Assembly: GCA_963701265.1 (NCBI GenBank)
Contig: OY969581.1
Coordinates: 806,001 to 870,000, forward strand
Direction: 5' to 3'
Length of the DNA stretch: 64,000 bases
Source: VRUE01 sp963701265
GTDB lineage: Bacteria > Actinomycetota > Thermoleophilia > Solirubrobacterales > 70-9
The notes beneath the pieces are model-generated. The model worked only from the letters and a program-made list of their open reading frames with translations. It had not been told where the DNA came from and did no database searches. Below are positions 33,928 to 41,772 of the stretch, piece by piece; position 1 is the stretch's first letter; every line of letters begins with the position of its first letter. The position numbers were made by a program, and so were the translations under genes.

Positions 33928-34497
33928 TTGCCCACCGTCGCGCCACCCGATACCCGCGAGCGGATCCTCCGTGCCACGGTCGAGCTGATCGGCGGTGAGG
34001 GGATTCCCGCCGTCACCAACCGCCGCGTCGCCAGCGCTGCCGGGGTGGCGCTTGGCTCGCTCACCTACCACTTCCCCAGTCAGGTCGATCTGCTGCGCGA
34101 GAGCCTGCTGCTCTACGTCGGCGAGGAAGTGGCGAGACAGGAGGAGATCGCGGCTGAGCTGAGGCGCAGCGAACCGAGCGTCGAGCAGATCGCGGCGGAA
34201 GTCGAGCGCGTGGTCGAGGAGTCGACCAACCGAATCCAGCAGCTGGCTGAGATCGAGCTGCACCTGCAGGCGGCGCGCGATCCCGCCCTGCGCGAGGCCT
34301 CGCTGCGCTGCTTCGAGGCCTACGAAGGGGTGGCCGCGGCGGCGCTGGAGATGCTCGGGGTGCCCGAGCCGGAGCGCCACGCGCGCACGATCGTGGCGCT
34401 GATGTACGGAATGGGCCTGCGCCGGCTCGGCACCGGCGAAGACGCCTCCGGCGTTGCCGAGAGCCTGCTCACCGTGATGCGGGGTATCGCGCCCTGA
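33928..34497 (+). CDS. TetR-family transcriptional regulator
   Basis: A 189-aa protein. The N-terminal helix-turn-helix reads TRERILRATVELIGGEGIPAVTNRRVASAAGVALGSLTYHFPS, followed by an all-helical ligand domain. The start is TTG at 33928, set by TAGGCT 8 nt upstream. Its likely operator is the palindrome at 33883-33898, controlling itself and the divergent amidase. Its stop codon overlaps the start of the glycerol kinase gene, which suggests that glpK is part of the same transcript. Confidence 0.92.
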   Translation: MPTVAPPDTRERILRATVELIGGEGIPAVTNRRVASAAGVALGSLTYHFPSQVDLLRESLLLYVGEEVARQEEIAAELRRSEPSVEQIAAEVERVVEESTNRIQQLAEIELHLQAARDPALREASLRCFEAYEGVAAAALEMLGVPEPERHARTIVALMYGMGLRRLGTGEDASGVAESLLTVMRGIAP

Positions 34498-35966
34498 TCC
34501 TTGCGATCGACCAGGGGACGACGGGGACGACCTGCCTCGTCTTCGACGCAGCGGGACGGATCACCGGCAGGGCGTACTCGGAGTTCGAGCAGCACTTCCC
34601 CCGCCCGGGCTGGGTCGAGCACGACGCCGCCGAAATCTGGGAAGTGACCCGCCGCGTCGCCGTCGAGGCGATCGTCGATGCCGGCATCCAGGGGGCCGAG
34701 CTCGACGCGATCGGGATCACCAACCAGCGCGAGACGGTCGTCGCCTGGGATCCGGCCAGCGGCGAGCCGGTCCACCGGGCGCTGGTCTGGCAGGACCGGC
34801 GCACCGCCGAGCGCTGCGAGCAGCTGCGCGCCGCCGGTCACGAGCAGCTCGTGCGCGAGCGCACCGGCCTCGTCATCGACCCCTACTTCTCGGCGACCAA
34901 GATCGAGTGGCTGCTGGCCAACGCCGAGGGAGCGGAGCGGGCGGTCTTCGGCACGATCGACTCCTGGCTGCTCTTCAAGCTCACCGGCCGCCACGCGACC
35001 GACCACACCAACGCCTCGCGCACCATGCTCTTCGACATCCGCAAGCGGGCATGGGACGAGGAGCTCTGTGGCCTGCTCGGCATCGACCCGGCGCGGCTGC
35101 CGGAGGCGCTGCCCTCGGCCCACGTCTACGGCACCACCAGTGAGTTCGGCGGCGAGGTGCCGGTGGCGGGGATCGGCGGTGACCAGCAGGCGGCGCTCTT
35201 CGGCCAGGCCTGCCACCGGGCCGGCACCGCCAAGAACACCTACGGGACCGGCAGCTTCGTCCTGCTCAATACCGGGCCGGAGGCGCCCGAGCCGGTCGAG
35301 GGCCTGCTGGCGACGGTCGCCTGCGGCACCGAGGTGAGCCCGGCCTATGCGCTCGAGGCGTCGATCTTCGTCACCGGCGCTGCGGTGCAGTGGCTGCGCG
35401 ACGGCCTCGGCATCATCGCCAACGCCGAGGAGAGCGAGGCGCTTGCCGCTTCGCTCGACGGCAACGACGGCGTCTACTTCGTGCCGGCGCTGACCGGCCT
35501 CGGCTCGCCGCACTGGGACCCCTATGCGCGCGGCACGATCGTCGGCCTCACCCGCGGCAGCGGCCGCGCTCACCTCGCCCGGGCGGCGCTCGAGGCGACC
35601 GCCTTTCAGACCGTCGATGCGGTGCGAGCCCAGGAGGCAGCCGCCGGCCAGCGCCTCGAGGCGCTGAAGGCGGACGGGGGAGCCGTCGCCAACCGCTGGC
35701 TGATGCAGTTCCAGGCCGACCTGCTCGGTTGCCCGGTGGTCGTCCCCGCGGTCTCCGAGACGACCGCGCTCGGGGCCGCCTACCTGGCCGGGATCGCGAC
35801 CGGGCGCTGGAGCTTGGATCAGGTGGGGGAGATGTGGCGCGAGGCGGCTCGCTACGAGCCGGCGATGGGTGAGGACGAGCGCCAGACGCTGCTGGCGGGC
35901 TGGCACCGCGCACTCAGTCGTGCCAAGGGCTGGGCCGCACCCAGCGCCGAGCAAGAGGCGCCGTAA
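34494..35966 (+). CDS. glpK: Glycerol kinase (CTG start)
   Basis: A 490-aa FGGY kinase that phosphorylates glycerol to glycerol 3-phosphate. The first residues LILAIDQGTTGTTCLVFDA are the universal GlpK N-terminus; NQRETVVAW, IGGDQQAALFGQ, TYGTGSFVLLNTG and the final PAVSETTALGAAYLAG follow. No ATG, GTG or TTG lies at the expected position. The CTG at 34494 overlaps the TetR stop as CTGA, mimicking ATGA coupling, and gives the usual length. A later ATG-type start (34644) would delete the phosphate-binding loop. Confidence 0.9.
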   Translation: MILAIDQGTTGTTCLVFDAAGRITGRAYSEFEQHFPRPGWVEHDAAEIWEVTRRVAVEAIVDAGIQGAELDAIGITNQRETVVAWDPASGEPVHRALVWQDRRTAERCEQLRAAGHEQLVRERTGLVIDPYFSATKIEWLLANAEGAERAVFGTIDSWLLFKLTGRHATDHTNASRTMLFDIRKRAWDEELCGLLGIDPARLPEALPSAHVYGTTSEFGGEVPVAGIGGDQQAALFGQACHRAGTAKNTYGTGSFVLLNTGPEAPEPVEGLLATVACGTEVSPAYALEASIFVTGAAVQWLRDGLGIIANAEESEALAASLDGNDGVYFVPALTGLGSPHWDPYARGTIVGLTRGSGRAHLARAALEATAFQTVDAVRAQEAAAGQRLEALKADGGAVANRWLMQFQADLLGCPVVVPAVSETTALGAAYLAGIATGRWSLDQVGEMWREAARYEPAMGEDERQTLLAGWHRALSRAKGWAAPSAEQEAP

Positions 35967-35993
35967 CCCTCGCTGCGAACGGGGGTACCGCGT

Positions 35994-36014
35994 AGCGACG
36001 GCTGGGCCGTCGCT
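35994..36014 (+). terminator. Short hairpin after glpK
   Basis: AGCGACGGC pairs with GCCGTCGCT around a 3-nt loop. It ends 6 nt before the plsC ATG, so it could end glpK transcription or hide the plsC ribosome site. No T-run follows. Confidence 0.35.
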
Positions 36015-36019
36015 TGCCC

Positions 36020-36721
36020 ATGGCCGACATGAAGCCACAGACATACAAGGACGATCGTCCGGCGGAGTACTTCGACCAGTTCCACGCCTCCGCCCGCAAG
36101 GGAGTCGGCTGGACCTACACCTTCGTCCGCTGCATCCTCTCGCTGCCGACGCTGCTGATCTACCGGGTGCGCGCGATCGGGGTTGACAACGTGCCCAAGT
36201 CGGGACCGCTGATCCTCGCCCCGAATCACTTCAGCCAGATGGACCACTTCTTCGTCGGTCTCTACCTGCGCCGCAAGGTGCGCTTCATGGCCAAGTCGCA
36301 AATGTTCGGCCCGCCCGTGCTCACCTACGTCTACAAGCACGGCGGCGTCTTCCCGGTGCGGCGCGGGCACCACGACGAGGAGGCGATCAAGACCGCCGCC
36401 ACGATCCTCTCCCAGGGCGAGATGCTGCTCGTCTACGCCGAGGGCGGGCGCTCGCGCAGCGGCAAGCTGAAAGAGGTCAAGCCCGGAATCGGCCGCATCG
36501 CGCTCGAATCCGGAGCGCAGGTCGTGCCGGTGGCGATCCACGGCTCCGAGAAGGTCCGCCGCTGGAAGCGGCTCGGCTTTCCCAAGGTAACCGTGCAGTT
36601 CGGCGAGCCGCTCTCCTTCCCGGTCGAGCAGGCGTCGCCTCGCGAGCGCCAGCAAGAGGTGGCGGAGCAGATCTTCGCCCCGGTGCGGGGGATGTACGAA
36701 GAGCTCGACGGCTCCCGTTAG
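36020..36721 (+). CDS. 1-acyl-glycerol-3-phosphate acyltransferase (PlsC-like)
   Basis: A 233-aa lysophospholipid acyltransferase. APNHFSQMDHFF carries the HX4D catalytic motif near residue 71, PVRRGHHDEEA is motif II, VYAEGGRSRSGKL motif III and VVPVAIHGS motif IV. It probably makes phosphatidic acid, which fits with glycerol 3-phosphate supplied by the upstream glpK. The ATG at 36020 has no clear ribosome site. A hydrophobic patch near residues 35-50 may attach it to the membrane. Confidence 0.88.
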   Translation: MADMKPQTYKDDRPAEYFDQFHASARKGVGWTYTFVRCILSLPTLLIYRVRAIGVDNVPKSGPLILAPNHFSQMDHFFVGLYLRRKVRFMAKSQMFGPPVLTYVYKHGGVFPVRRGHHDEEAIKTAATILSQGEMLLVYAEGGRSRSGKLKEVKPGIGRIALESGAQVVPVAIHGSEKVRRWKRLGFPKVTVQFGEPLSFPVEQASPRERQQEVAEQIFAPVRGMYEELDGSR

Positions 36722-36724
36722 CCG

Positions 36725-37636
36725 CTACTCGTAGCGGGTGTTAAGAGCGGCGAAGAACTCCGGGTCGTGGCCCGGGGTGACGATCGCGTCGGGGTACTCG
36801 CGCTTGAACAGCTTCAGCTCCTGCAGCGAGCGGCGGTAGTTGTGGGCGTCGAAGGGGCGCGGTGCCAGCGGCGCGTCGCCGTCGAGTTGGGCCTGCATGT
36901 AGGTGGTGTCGCCGCCGATCACGAAGTCGTGCTTGCTGAGGTGGGCGATCACCGACATGTGGCCGGCGCTGTGGCCGGGGGTGTAGGCAAGTCGCAGCGA
37001 GCCGTCGCCGAAGAGGTCGAAGCAGCGGCCGAAGGTCGCGTAGGAGTCGATGCCGGCGCGGTCGAAGTCGACGGTGCGGTAGTCGAAGGCGTAGTCGTAG
37101 TGCGGCCGGCGGTAGCCGTTGAACAGCGGGCGCGGGCCGGTTGCGGCGGCGTGCCACTCCTTCTCGCTGACGATGAAGGTCGAGTTGGGGAACTCCGAGA
37201 TCGCCGAGGTGTGGTCGATGTGCATGTGGGTCATCACCACGATCGGGATCTCGCCGGGGTCGAGGCCGCGTTTGCGCAGCTGCGCGGGAACGTCTTCGCC
37301 GGCCTCGAGCGACGGGTTGCCCACCCGGGTGCCCAGGGTGCCGAAGTTCTCCTTGCCGTCGGTGGCGATCGACGGGTGCAGGCCGGTGTCGATGAGGATC
37401 GCGCCGGCGCTCGGGTGGCGGATCAGGAAGGCCGGGCAGGGAACGGTCGCCGCCGGGTTACCGGTGATCAGCGCGCGCAGCAGCTTCAGGGTCTCGAGAC
37501 GGCCGCCGGGGCGTTCCATCATCGTGCGTGGCCAGGTGACGCTGCCGGCGATCATCGGTTCGACCGCGACCGTCGCGCCGGGGGTGCCGCCGGCCAGCGG
37601 CTCGTGCAGCGGTTTCGGCTCTACGCTGACCTTCAT
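36725..37636 (-). CDS. Metallo-beta-lactamase fold hydrolase (lactonase-like)
   Basis: A 303-aa zinc hydrolase. THMHIDHTSAI is the HxHxDH motif, TPGHSAGHMSV gives the next His, GGDTTYMQ the bridging Asp and TPGHDPEF the last His. The arrangement resembles N-acyl-homoserine lactone lactonases of the AiiA type, but glyoxalase II-like or other ester substrates are equally possible. TAACCT lies 7 nt before the ATG at 37636, so it is probably leaderless. It is divergent from an SDR gene. Confidence 0.85.
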   Translation of the reverse strand: MKVSVEPKPLHEPLAGGTPGATVAVEPMIAGSVTWPRTMMERPGGRLETLKLLRALITGNPAATVPCPAFLIRHPSAGAILIDTGLHPSIATDGKENFGTLGTRVGNPSLEAGEDVPAQLRKRGLDPGEIPIVVMTHMHIDHTSAISEFPNSTFIVSEKEWHAAATGPRPLFNGYRRPHYDYAFDYRTVDFDRAGIDSYATFGRCFDLFGDGSLRLAYTPGHSAGHMSVIAHLSKHDFVIGGDTTYMQAQLDGDAPLAPRPFDAHNYRRSLQELKLFKREYPDAIVTPGHDPEFFAALNTRYE

Positions 37637-37643
37637 GCCGGTC

Positions 37644-37649
37644 AGGTTA
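37644..37649 (-). promoter_or_regulatory. -10-like element of the MBL gene
   Basis: TAACCT on the minus strand, 7 nt before the ATG at 37636. Confidence 0.45.
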
Positions 37650-37666
37650 CGGTGAGTTTGCCTCTA

Positions 37667-37672
37667 TAGGCT
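37667..37672 (+). promoter_or_regulatory. -10-like element of the SDR gene at 37682
   Basis: TAGGCT, 9 nt before the ATG at 37682; divergent from the MBL promoter. Confidence 0.4.
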
Positions 37673-37681
37673 TGCGCGTTC

Positions 37682-38539
37682 ATGAGTGAGAGCCCGCATT
37701 CGCGCATCTTCAGGGAGGGTTTGCTCGAGGGGCAGGTTTGCGTCGTCTCCGGCGCCGGCAGTGGCTTGGGTCGCGAGACCGCCCTCGAGCTCGCCCGCCT
37801 CGGCGCCATCGTGGTCGGCTGCGGGCGGCGCGAGGAGCCCCTGCTGGAGACCGCCGAGCTGGCCGCCGGTCTCGCCGGTTCGTTCGGGCACGAGGCGATG
37901 GACATTCGCGAGGAGGAGGCCGTCGACCGCTTCTTCGACAAGGTGCTCGCCGACCACGGCCGGATCGACGTGCTGGTCAACAACGCCGGCGGCCAGTTCC
38001 TCGCCCCGGCCGAGTCGATCACGCCGAAAGGCTTCCGCACAGTGATCGAGCTCAACGTGCAGGGCACCTGGCTGATGACCCACGCGGCCGCGACCAAGGC
38101 CTTCATCCCGCAGGGCGGTGGCAAGGTGCTCAGCGTCACCCTCTCGCCGCACAACGGTATGCCGGGCATGGTGCACTCGGGCGCCGCCCGCGCCGCGGTC
38201 GAGAACATGATGCGCACGCTGGCGGTCGAGTGGGCCCGCTTCGGGATCAGGACCTGCGCCCTCGCCGCCGGCCAGTTCGCCACCGAGACCCTGCTGACCA
38301 AGTATCCGCAGGTCGTCGTCGACAACCTCGAGCGCTCGATCCCGATCGGCCGCGCTGGCCGGGCTGAGGAGATGGCCTGGCTGGTCGCCTACCTGGCCTC
38401 GCCGGCCGGTGACTTCGTCTCCGGCACGACGATCACGATCGACGGCGCCCGCGACAACTGGGCCGGCCCCTGGCCGCCCGAGGCGATTGCCAGCGAGTCC
38501 GGCGACCCCGTTGCCGAGGAGCGCCGCCCGAAGGACTGA
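37682..38539 (+). CDS. SDR oxidoreductase, 2,4-dienoyl-CoA reductase-like
   Basis: A 285-aa Rossmann enzyme. VVSGAGSGLGRETALELARLGA binds NAD(P) and DVLVNNAGGQFL is the structural NNAG motif. The usual catalytic YxxxK is replaced: the segment reads MVHSGAARAAVENMMRTLAVEW, as in 2,4-dienoyl-CoA reductases (DECR/FadH-type SDR), where Tyr is missing at this place. This points to reduction of unsaturated acyl-CoA in beta-oxidation. The Lys position is Arg, which is unusual even for that group. Confidence 0.82.
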   Translation: MSESPHSRIFREGLLEGQVCVVSGAGSGLGRETALELARLGAIVVGCGRREEPLLETAELAAGLAGSFGHEAMDIREEEAVDRFFDKVLADHGRIDVLVNNAGGQFLAPAESITPKGFRTVIELNVQGTWLMTHAAATKAFIPQGGGKVLSVTLSPHNGMPGMVHSGAARAAVENMMRTLAVEWARFGIRTCALAAGQFATETLLTKYPQVVVDNLERSIPIGRAGRAEEMAWLVAYLASPAGDFVSGTTITIDGARDNWAGPWPPEAIASESGDPVAEERRPKD

Positions 38540-38542
38540 GCC

Positions 38543-39028
38543 CTAGCGGGGCTCGAGAATTACGAGGGGGATTTCGCGGCCCTTGCTGCGCACGGCGTAG
38601 TCCTCATAGCCGTGGTAGGACTTGACCGCCATCGGCCAGAGGCGCTCGCGCTCCTCCGGGTTGGCGACGCGGGCACGGACCGGAAGGTGGTGCGAGGCGA
38701 CCTGGACCGTGGTGTCCGGGTTGGCCTTGAGGTTGTGGTACCAGGCGGGGTGTTTGGGGAAGCCGCCCTTGGAGGCGACGATGACCAGGTCCTCGCCGTC
38801 CCTGAAATAGAGCAGTGGCGAGGTGCGCTCGGTGCCGCTCTTCGCGCCCTTGTGATCGAGCAGCAGCATCTTGCCGGGGACGCCCGGGATCTTGTGTCCC
38901 AGGCGCCCGCCGGTTGCCTTGTAGAGCGCCGTGTGGGCGCCCATGAAGCGGCGGGTGGCAGGCCAAATCCTGTCCGCGACGTCGAGGTATCGCGGAGGAC
39001 GCCTGCCACCTGTCGCCTCGGAGCTCAG
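38543..39028 (-). CDS. Ddn-like F420-dependent nitroreductase family protein
   Basis: A 161-aa protein if a CTG at 39028 is the start, or 133 aa from the ATG at 38944. LYKATGGRLGHKIPG, LLLDHKGAKSGTERTSPLLYF, HPAWYHNLKANPDTTVQVA and ERERLWPMAVKSYHGYEDY match the deazaflavin (F420)-dependent nitroreductase/quinone reductase family. The CTG overlaps the stop of the upstream SDR gene (CTGA) with GGGGGGAT 8 nt before it, whereas the ATG lacks a ribosome site. A 55-bp imperfect inverted repeat (38955-39009) lies in the extra N-terminal part. The cofactor assignment is by family only. Confidence 0.75.
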   Translation of the reverse strand: MSSEATGGRRPPRYLDVADRIWPATRRFMGAHTALYKATGGRLGHKIPGVPGKMLLLDHKGAKSGTERTSPLLYFRDGEDLVIVASKGGFPKHPAWYHNLKANPDTTVQVASHHLPVRARVANPEERERLWPMAVKSYHGYEDYAVRSKGREIPLVILEPR

Positions 39029-39855
39029 GTGTACATCCCCCCGAACATGCCGCCGGTGACGTTGAGCACCTGGCCGTGCACGTAGTTCGCCATCGGTGAG
39101 GCGAGGAAGAGCACCGGGGCCGATGCCTCCTCCGGGGTGGCGGGGCGGCCGAGCGGGATGATCGCCGAGGCCATCGCCCGCATCTGCTCGGGGATGCCGA
39201 GCTCGATCTTCTCGCCGCCCGGTGCCGTCATCTCGCCGCCCTGCTCCTTGGCGGCGGTGAGGCGGGTTTCGACGAAGCCGAAGGCGACCGCGTTGACGTT
39301 GATCTTGAACTGGCCCCACTCCTTGGCCAGCGTTTTGGTCATGCCGACGACGGCCATCTTCGCCGCCGAGTAGTTGACCTGACCGGCGTTGCCCATCATG
39401 CCCGAGGTCGAGGAGACGTTGATGATCTTGCGGAAGACCTCCTTGCCTTCGCCGCGCTCGGTCTTGGCGGCCTCGCGCCAGTGCGGGGCGAGTGCGCGGG
39501 CAACGCGGAAGGGCACGATCGTGTGGATGTCGATCATCGCCTGGAACTGCTCGTCGCTCATCTTGTGGGCGACGCTGTCCCAGGTGTAGCCGGCGTTGTT
39601 GACGACGATGTCGACGGCGCCGAAGGCGTCGACCCCGGCAGCGACGAGCTTGTCGGCGGCGTCGGGCTCGGTCAGGTCGCCGGCGAAGACCGCGGTCTCG
39701 CCGTCGATCTCGCTCGAGGTCTGCTCGGCGACGTCGGCGTCGAGGTCATTGATCAGCACCTTGGCGCCCTCGGCGACGAACATCTCCGCCGTGGCCCGGC
39801 CAATCCCGCGCGCCGACCCGGTGACGATCGCCGCTTTGCCATCAAGAAGTCCCAT
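39025..39855 (-). CDS. SDR oxidoreductase (FabG/beta-hydroxyacyl dehydrogenase-like)
   Basis: A 276-aa short-chain dehydrogenase. AAIVTGSARGIGRATAEMF binds the nucleotide, VNNAGYTWDS follows, and the catalytic set is Ser in NVSSTSGMMG and YxxxK in VNYSAAKMAVVGMTKTLAKEWG. A 3-oxoacyl reductase or 3-hydroxyacyl-CoA dehydrogenase role fits. AAGGAG precedes the ATG. Upstream lies a palindrome shared with the TetR operon at 62.4 kb, so it is likely part of a fatty-acid regulon. Confidence 0.9.
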   Translation of the reverse strand: MGLLDGKAAIVTGSARGIGRATAEMFVAEGAKVLINDLDADVAEQTSSEIDGETAVFAGDLTEPDAADKLVAAGVDAFGAVDIVVNNAGYTWDSVAHKMSDEQFQAMIDIHTIVPFRVARALAPHWREAAKTERGEGKEVFRKIINVSSTSGMMGNAGQVNYSAAKMAVVGMTKTLAKEWGQFKINVNAVAFGFVETRLTAAKEQGGEMTAPGGEKIELGIPEQMRAMASAIIPLGRPATPEEASAPVLFLASPMANYVHGQVLNVTGGMFGGMYT

Positions 39856-39924
39856 CAGTCTGCTCTCTCCTTCTCGGATTCGAAAGTCGGCCCGGGAGGC
39901 TACAAGGAACGATGCCTCCTGGTT

Positions 39925-39936
39925 GACTGGCCAGTC
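39925..39936. promoter_or_regulatory. TetR-type operator upstream of the SDR gene
   Basis: GACTGGCCAGTC is a perfect 12-bp palindrome, preceded by TT. It matches the site at 62409-62424 (TTGACTG-GT-CAGTCAA) in both half-sites and spacing. Confidence 0.65.
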
Positions 39937-39970
39937 GGTGGGTGGAACCGGTGTTCGCTGGGGCTCCCGC

Positions 39971-40759
39971 TCAGGGCGGGGGCGACATCAGCAGCCGGTA
40001 GTCGAAGGCCGTCTCGTAGCCGAGCTTGGTGTAGATCGGCCTGCCCATCGGCGATGCCTGCAGCGAGGCGATCTCGGCGCCGCCGCCGAGGCCGGCGTTC
40101 GTCGCCGCCACGGTCACGGCGCGGCCGAGGCCTTGGCCGCGCGCCCGCTCCGTGCTGCCGACCCAGTAGATGCCGGCGACGCCGTGGCTGACGATCGTCA
40201 TCGCGATGCTCGCCGGCTCTCCGTCCAGGTAGACGACGAAGGCGACGACGTTTTCGGCGAGCAGGCCGGAATGGTCGGTGTAGCCGGCGAAGACCTCGGG
40301 CGGGAAGCCGTTGCTCGCGTAGGCCTCCTTGGCCACCCGCCAGAAGCCAGGTGCTTCGTCCTCCGTGCTCAGTTGGCGTAGCTCCGCCCCGGTGGGTAGC
40401 GGCTCTGTTGGGAGCACGTTGTTGCCGAGGATCATCTCCGGCATCTCGAAGACGGCCTGGAAGCCCGCTGCCTCGGCGGTGGCGGCGAGGTCGTCGTCCG
40501 CGGCCTGTCCCACCCTGGTCCAGATGCTGAATCTCCGCCCGCGGGCGGCGAAGAACTCCTTGGCGCGGGAGATGAAGTCCTCGGCGTCGACATTGTCGTC
40601 ACGGCGAAAGGCGGCGTTGGAGATCACCGGGTGGGTGGCGCTGCCGGCGCCGAAGAGCCAGCCCGGCTCGGCCTCGATCGCGGCGTCGGGATCGAGCTCG
40701 AAGAACTGGCGCGAGCTGTCGACGAGGTTGAGGTGGGCTCGCTCGAGCTCGCTAGCCAA
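39971..40759 (-). CDS. GNAT-family acetyltransferase
   Basis: A 262-aa protein with a C-terminal GNAT domain: IYWVGSTERARGQGLGRAVTVAATNAG holds the acetyl-CoA binding R-x-x-G-x-G/A loop and ends with YTKLGYETAFDY. The N-terminal half is a second, degenerate GNAT-like part. The TTG at 40759 overlaps the end of the upstream VOC gene by 8 nt; GGCGGGG lies before it. Substrate unknown. The gene ends in front of the TetR operator region. Confidence 0.8.
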   Translation of the reverse strand: MASELERAHLNLVDSSRQFFELDPDAAIEAEPGWLFGAGSATHPVISNAAFRRDDNVDAEDFISRAKEFFAARGRRFSIWTRVGQAADDDLAATAEAAGFQAVFEMPEMILGNNVLPTEPLPTGAELRQLSTEDEAPGFWRVAKEAYASNGFPPEVFAGYTDHSGLLAENVVAFVVYLDGEPASIAMTIVSHGVAGIYWVGSTERARGQGLGRAVTVAATNAGLGGGAEIASLQASPMGRPIYTKLGYETAFDYRLLMSPPP

Positions 40760-41174
40760 GTTCGACCCCGCCGTCCTCGGTGATCGTCCAGTGCGGGTTG
40801 TGGGCGACCTCCCAGGGATGACCATCGGGATCGATGAAGAGCGCGGTGTAGCCGCCCCAGAAGGCTTCGGCCGGCTCGCGTCCGATAGTGGCACCGGCGC
40901 CACGCGCCTCCTCGATCACCGCGTCGACCTCAGCCGGCGAGCCGAAGTTGAGCGCCAAGGTCACGCCGCCCCAGCCGCCGTTGTCCTCCACGCAGCTGTC
41001 CTCGGCGAGGCGGGCTCGATCCCAGAGGGCGACGACCATGCCGCCGCCCGCCTGGAAGAAGACGACGTCGTCCTCGGGCGCCGCGCCCGTCGTCCAGCCG
41101 AGCGCTTCGTAGAAGCGGCGCGCCCGCCCGAGATCGCCCGTGCCGAGCGTGATCAGGCTGACGCGCTGCTTCAC
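40752..41174 (-). CDS. VOC (glyoxalase/bleomycin-resistance) family protein
   Basis: A 140-aa protein with two beta-alpha-beta-beta-beta units. LITLGTGDLGRARRFYEALGW starts the fold, and GYTALFIDPDGHPWEVAHNP ends it with the conserved Asp-Pro-Asp-Gly-His and metal-binding Glu. It may bind a metal or a drug-like ligand. It starts with a GTG 7 nt after the DUF4234 gene and overlaps the GNAT gene, so the three form an operon. Confidence 0.9.
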   Translation of the reverse strand: MKQRVSLITLGTGDLGRARRFYEALGWTTGAAPEDDVVFFQAGGGMVVALWDRARLAEDSCVEDNGGWGGVTLALNFGSPAEVDAVIEEARGAGATIGREPAEAFWGGYTALFIDPDGHPWEVAHNPHWTITEDGGVELG

Positions 41175-41181
41175 GAGTCGG

Positions 41182-41703
41182 TCAGGCCGTCGGCCCCGCC
41201 GGAGGTGGATCGCCGGCCGGAGGCTCGGTCGCCTGCGGCTGCTCGGGCATGGCCGGGGGGAGCGGGTCGGCCGGCGCCGGGGGCGCGAGTTCGCCCTCGA
41301 TCGTGTCGGCTTCGGCTTCCCAGACCTTGTTGAGCTCGACCTGGACGTAGGCCCACAGTGCGGGGGCGATCAGCAGGTAGAGGATGATCGCGATCCAGCC
41401 GTTAAGCGGCTCTTTGCCGGCGAGGCGGGAGGCTCCCATCACGCGCTTGACGCCGCGCCAGTAGGTGATCAGCGCCGGCACGATGATCAGCCCGCCCGGG
41501 AACAGGGCGAGGAGGGAGTTGGTCGGGTTCTGGCCGAGGTCGTAACCCTTCGCCTTGCCGTAGTCGCGCAGCTCGCGGTTGATCCGGTACCACCAGACCA
41601 AGTGGTAGATGCCGAGCGTGATCAGCGGCAGCAGCGCCGCCGCCCAGGGACTGCGGACCTTCACCCGGTCCTGGCTTCCCCGAATCTGCATTTCGTACGC
41701 CAT
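41182..41703 (-). CDS. DUF4234 membrane protein
   Basis: A 173-aa protein. RSPWAAALLPLITLGIYHLVWWYRINRELRDYG is the DUF4234 signature, with helices at about residues 20-37, 65-82 and 100-122. The C-terminal 45 residues are Pro/Ala/Glu-rich and probably disordered. GAGGGG lies 4 nt before the ATG. Function unknown; it heads the DUF4234-VOC-GNAT operon. Confidence 0.85.
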   Translation of the reverse strand: MAYEMQIRGSQDRVKVRSPWAAALLPLITLGIYHLVWWYRINRELRDYGKAKGYDLGQNPTNSLLALFPGGLIIVPALITYWRGVKRVMGASRLAGKEPLNGWIAIILYLLIAPALWAYVQVELNKVWEAEADTIEGELAPPAPADPLPPAMPEQPQATEPPAGDPPPAGPTA

Positions 41704-41772
41704 CTAACCCCTCGTTTCTCCCTGCATCGGATAGGTCGCGAAGACACTAACCGACGTTTCGCGGGAAATCGC

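Noticed and set aside
36725..37636. Confident call as a quorum-quenching AHL lactonase
   Set aside because: HxHxDH and the later ligands define the metallo-beta-lactamase fold only; substrate-pocket residues cannot be judged by eye.
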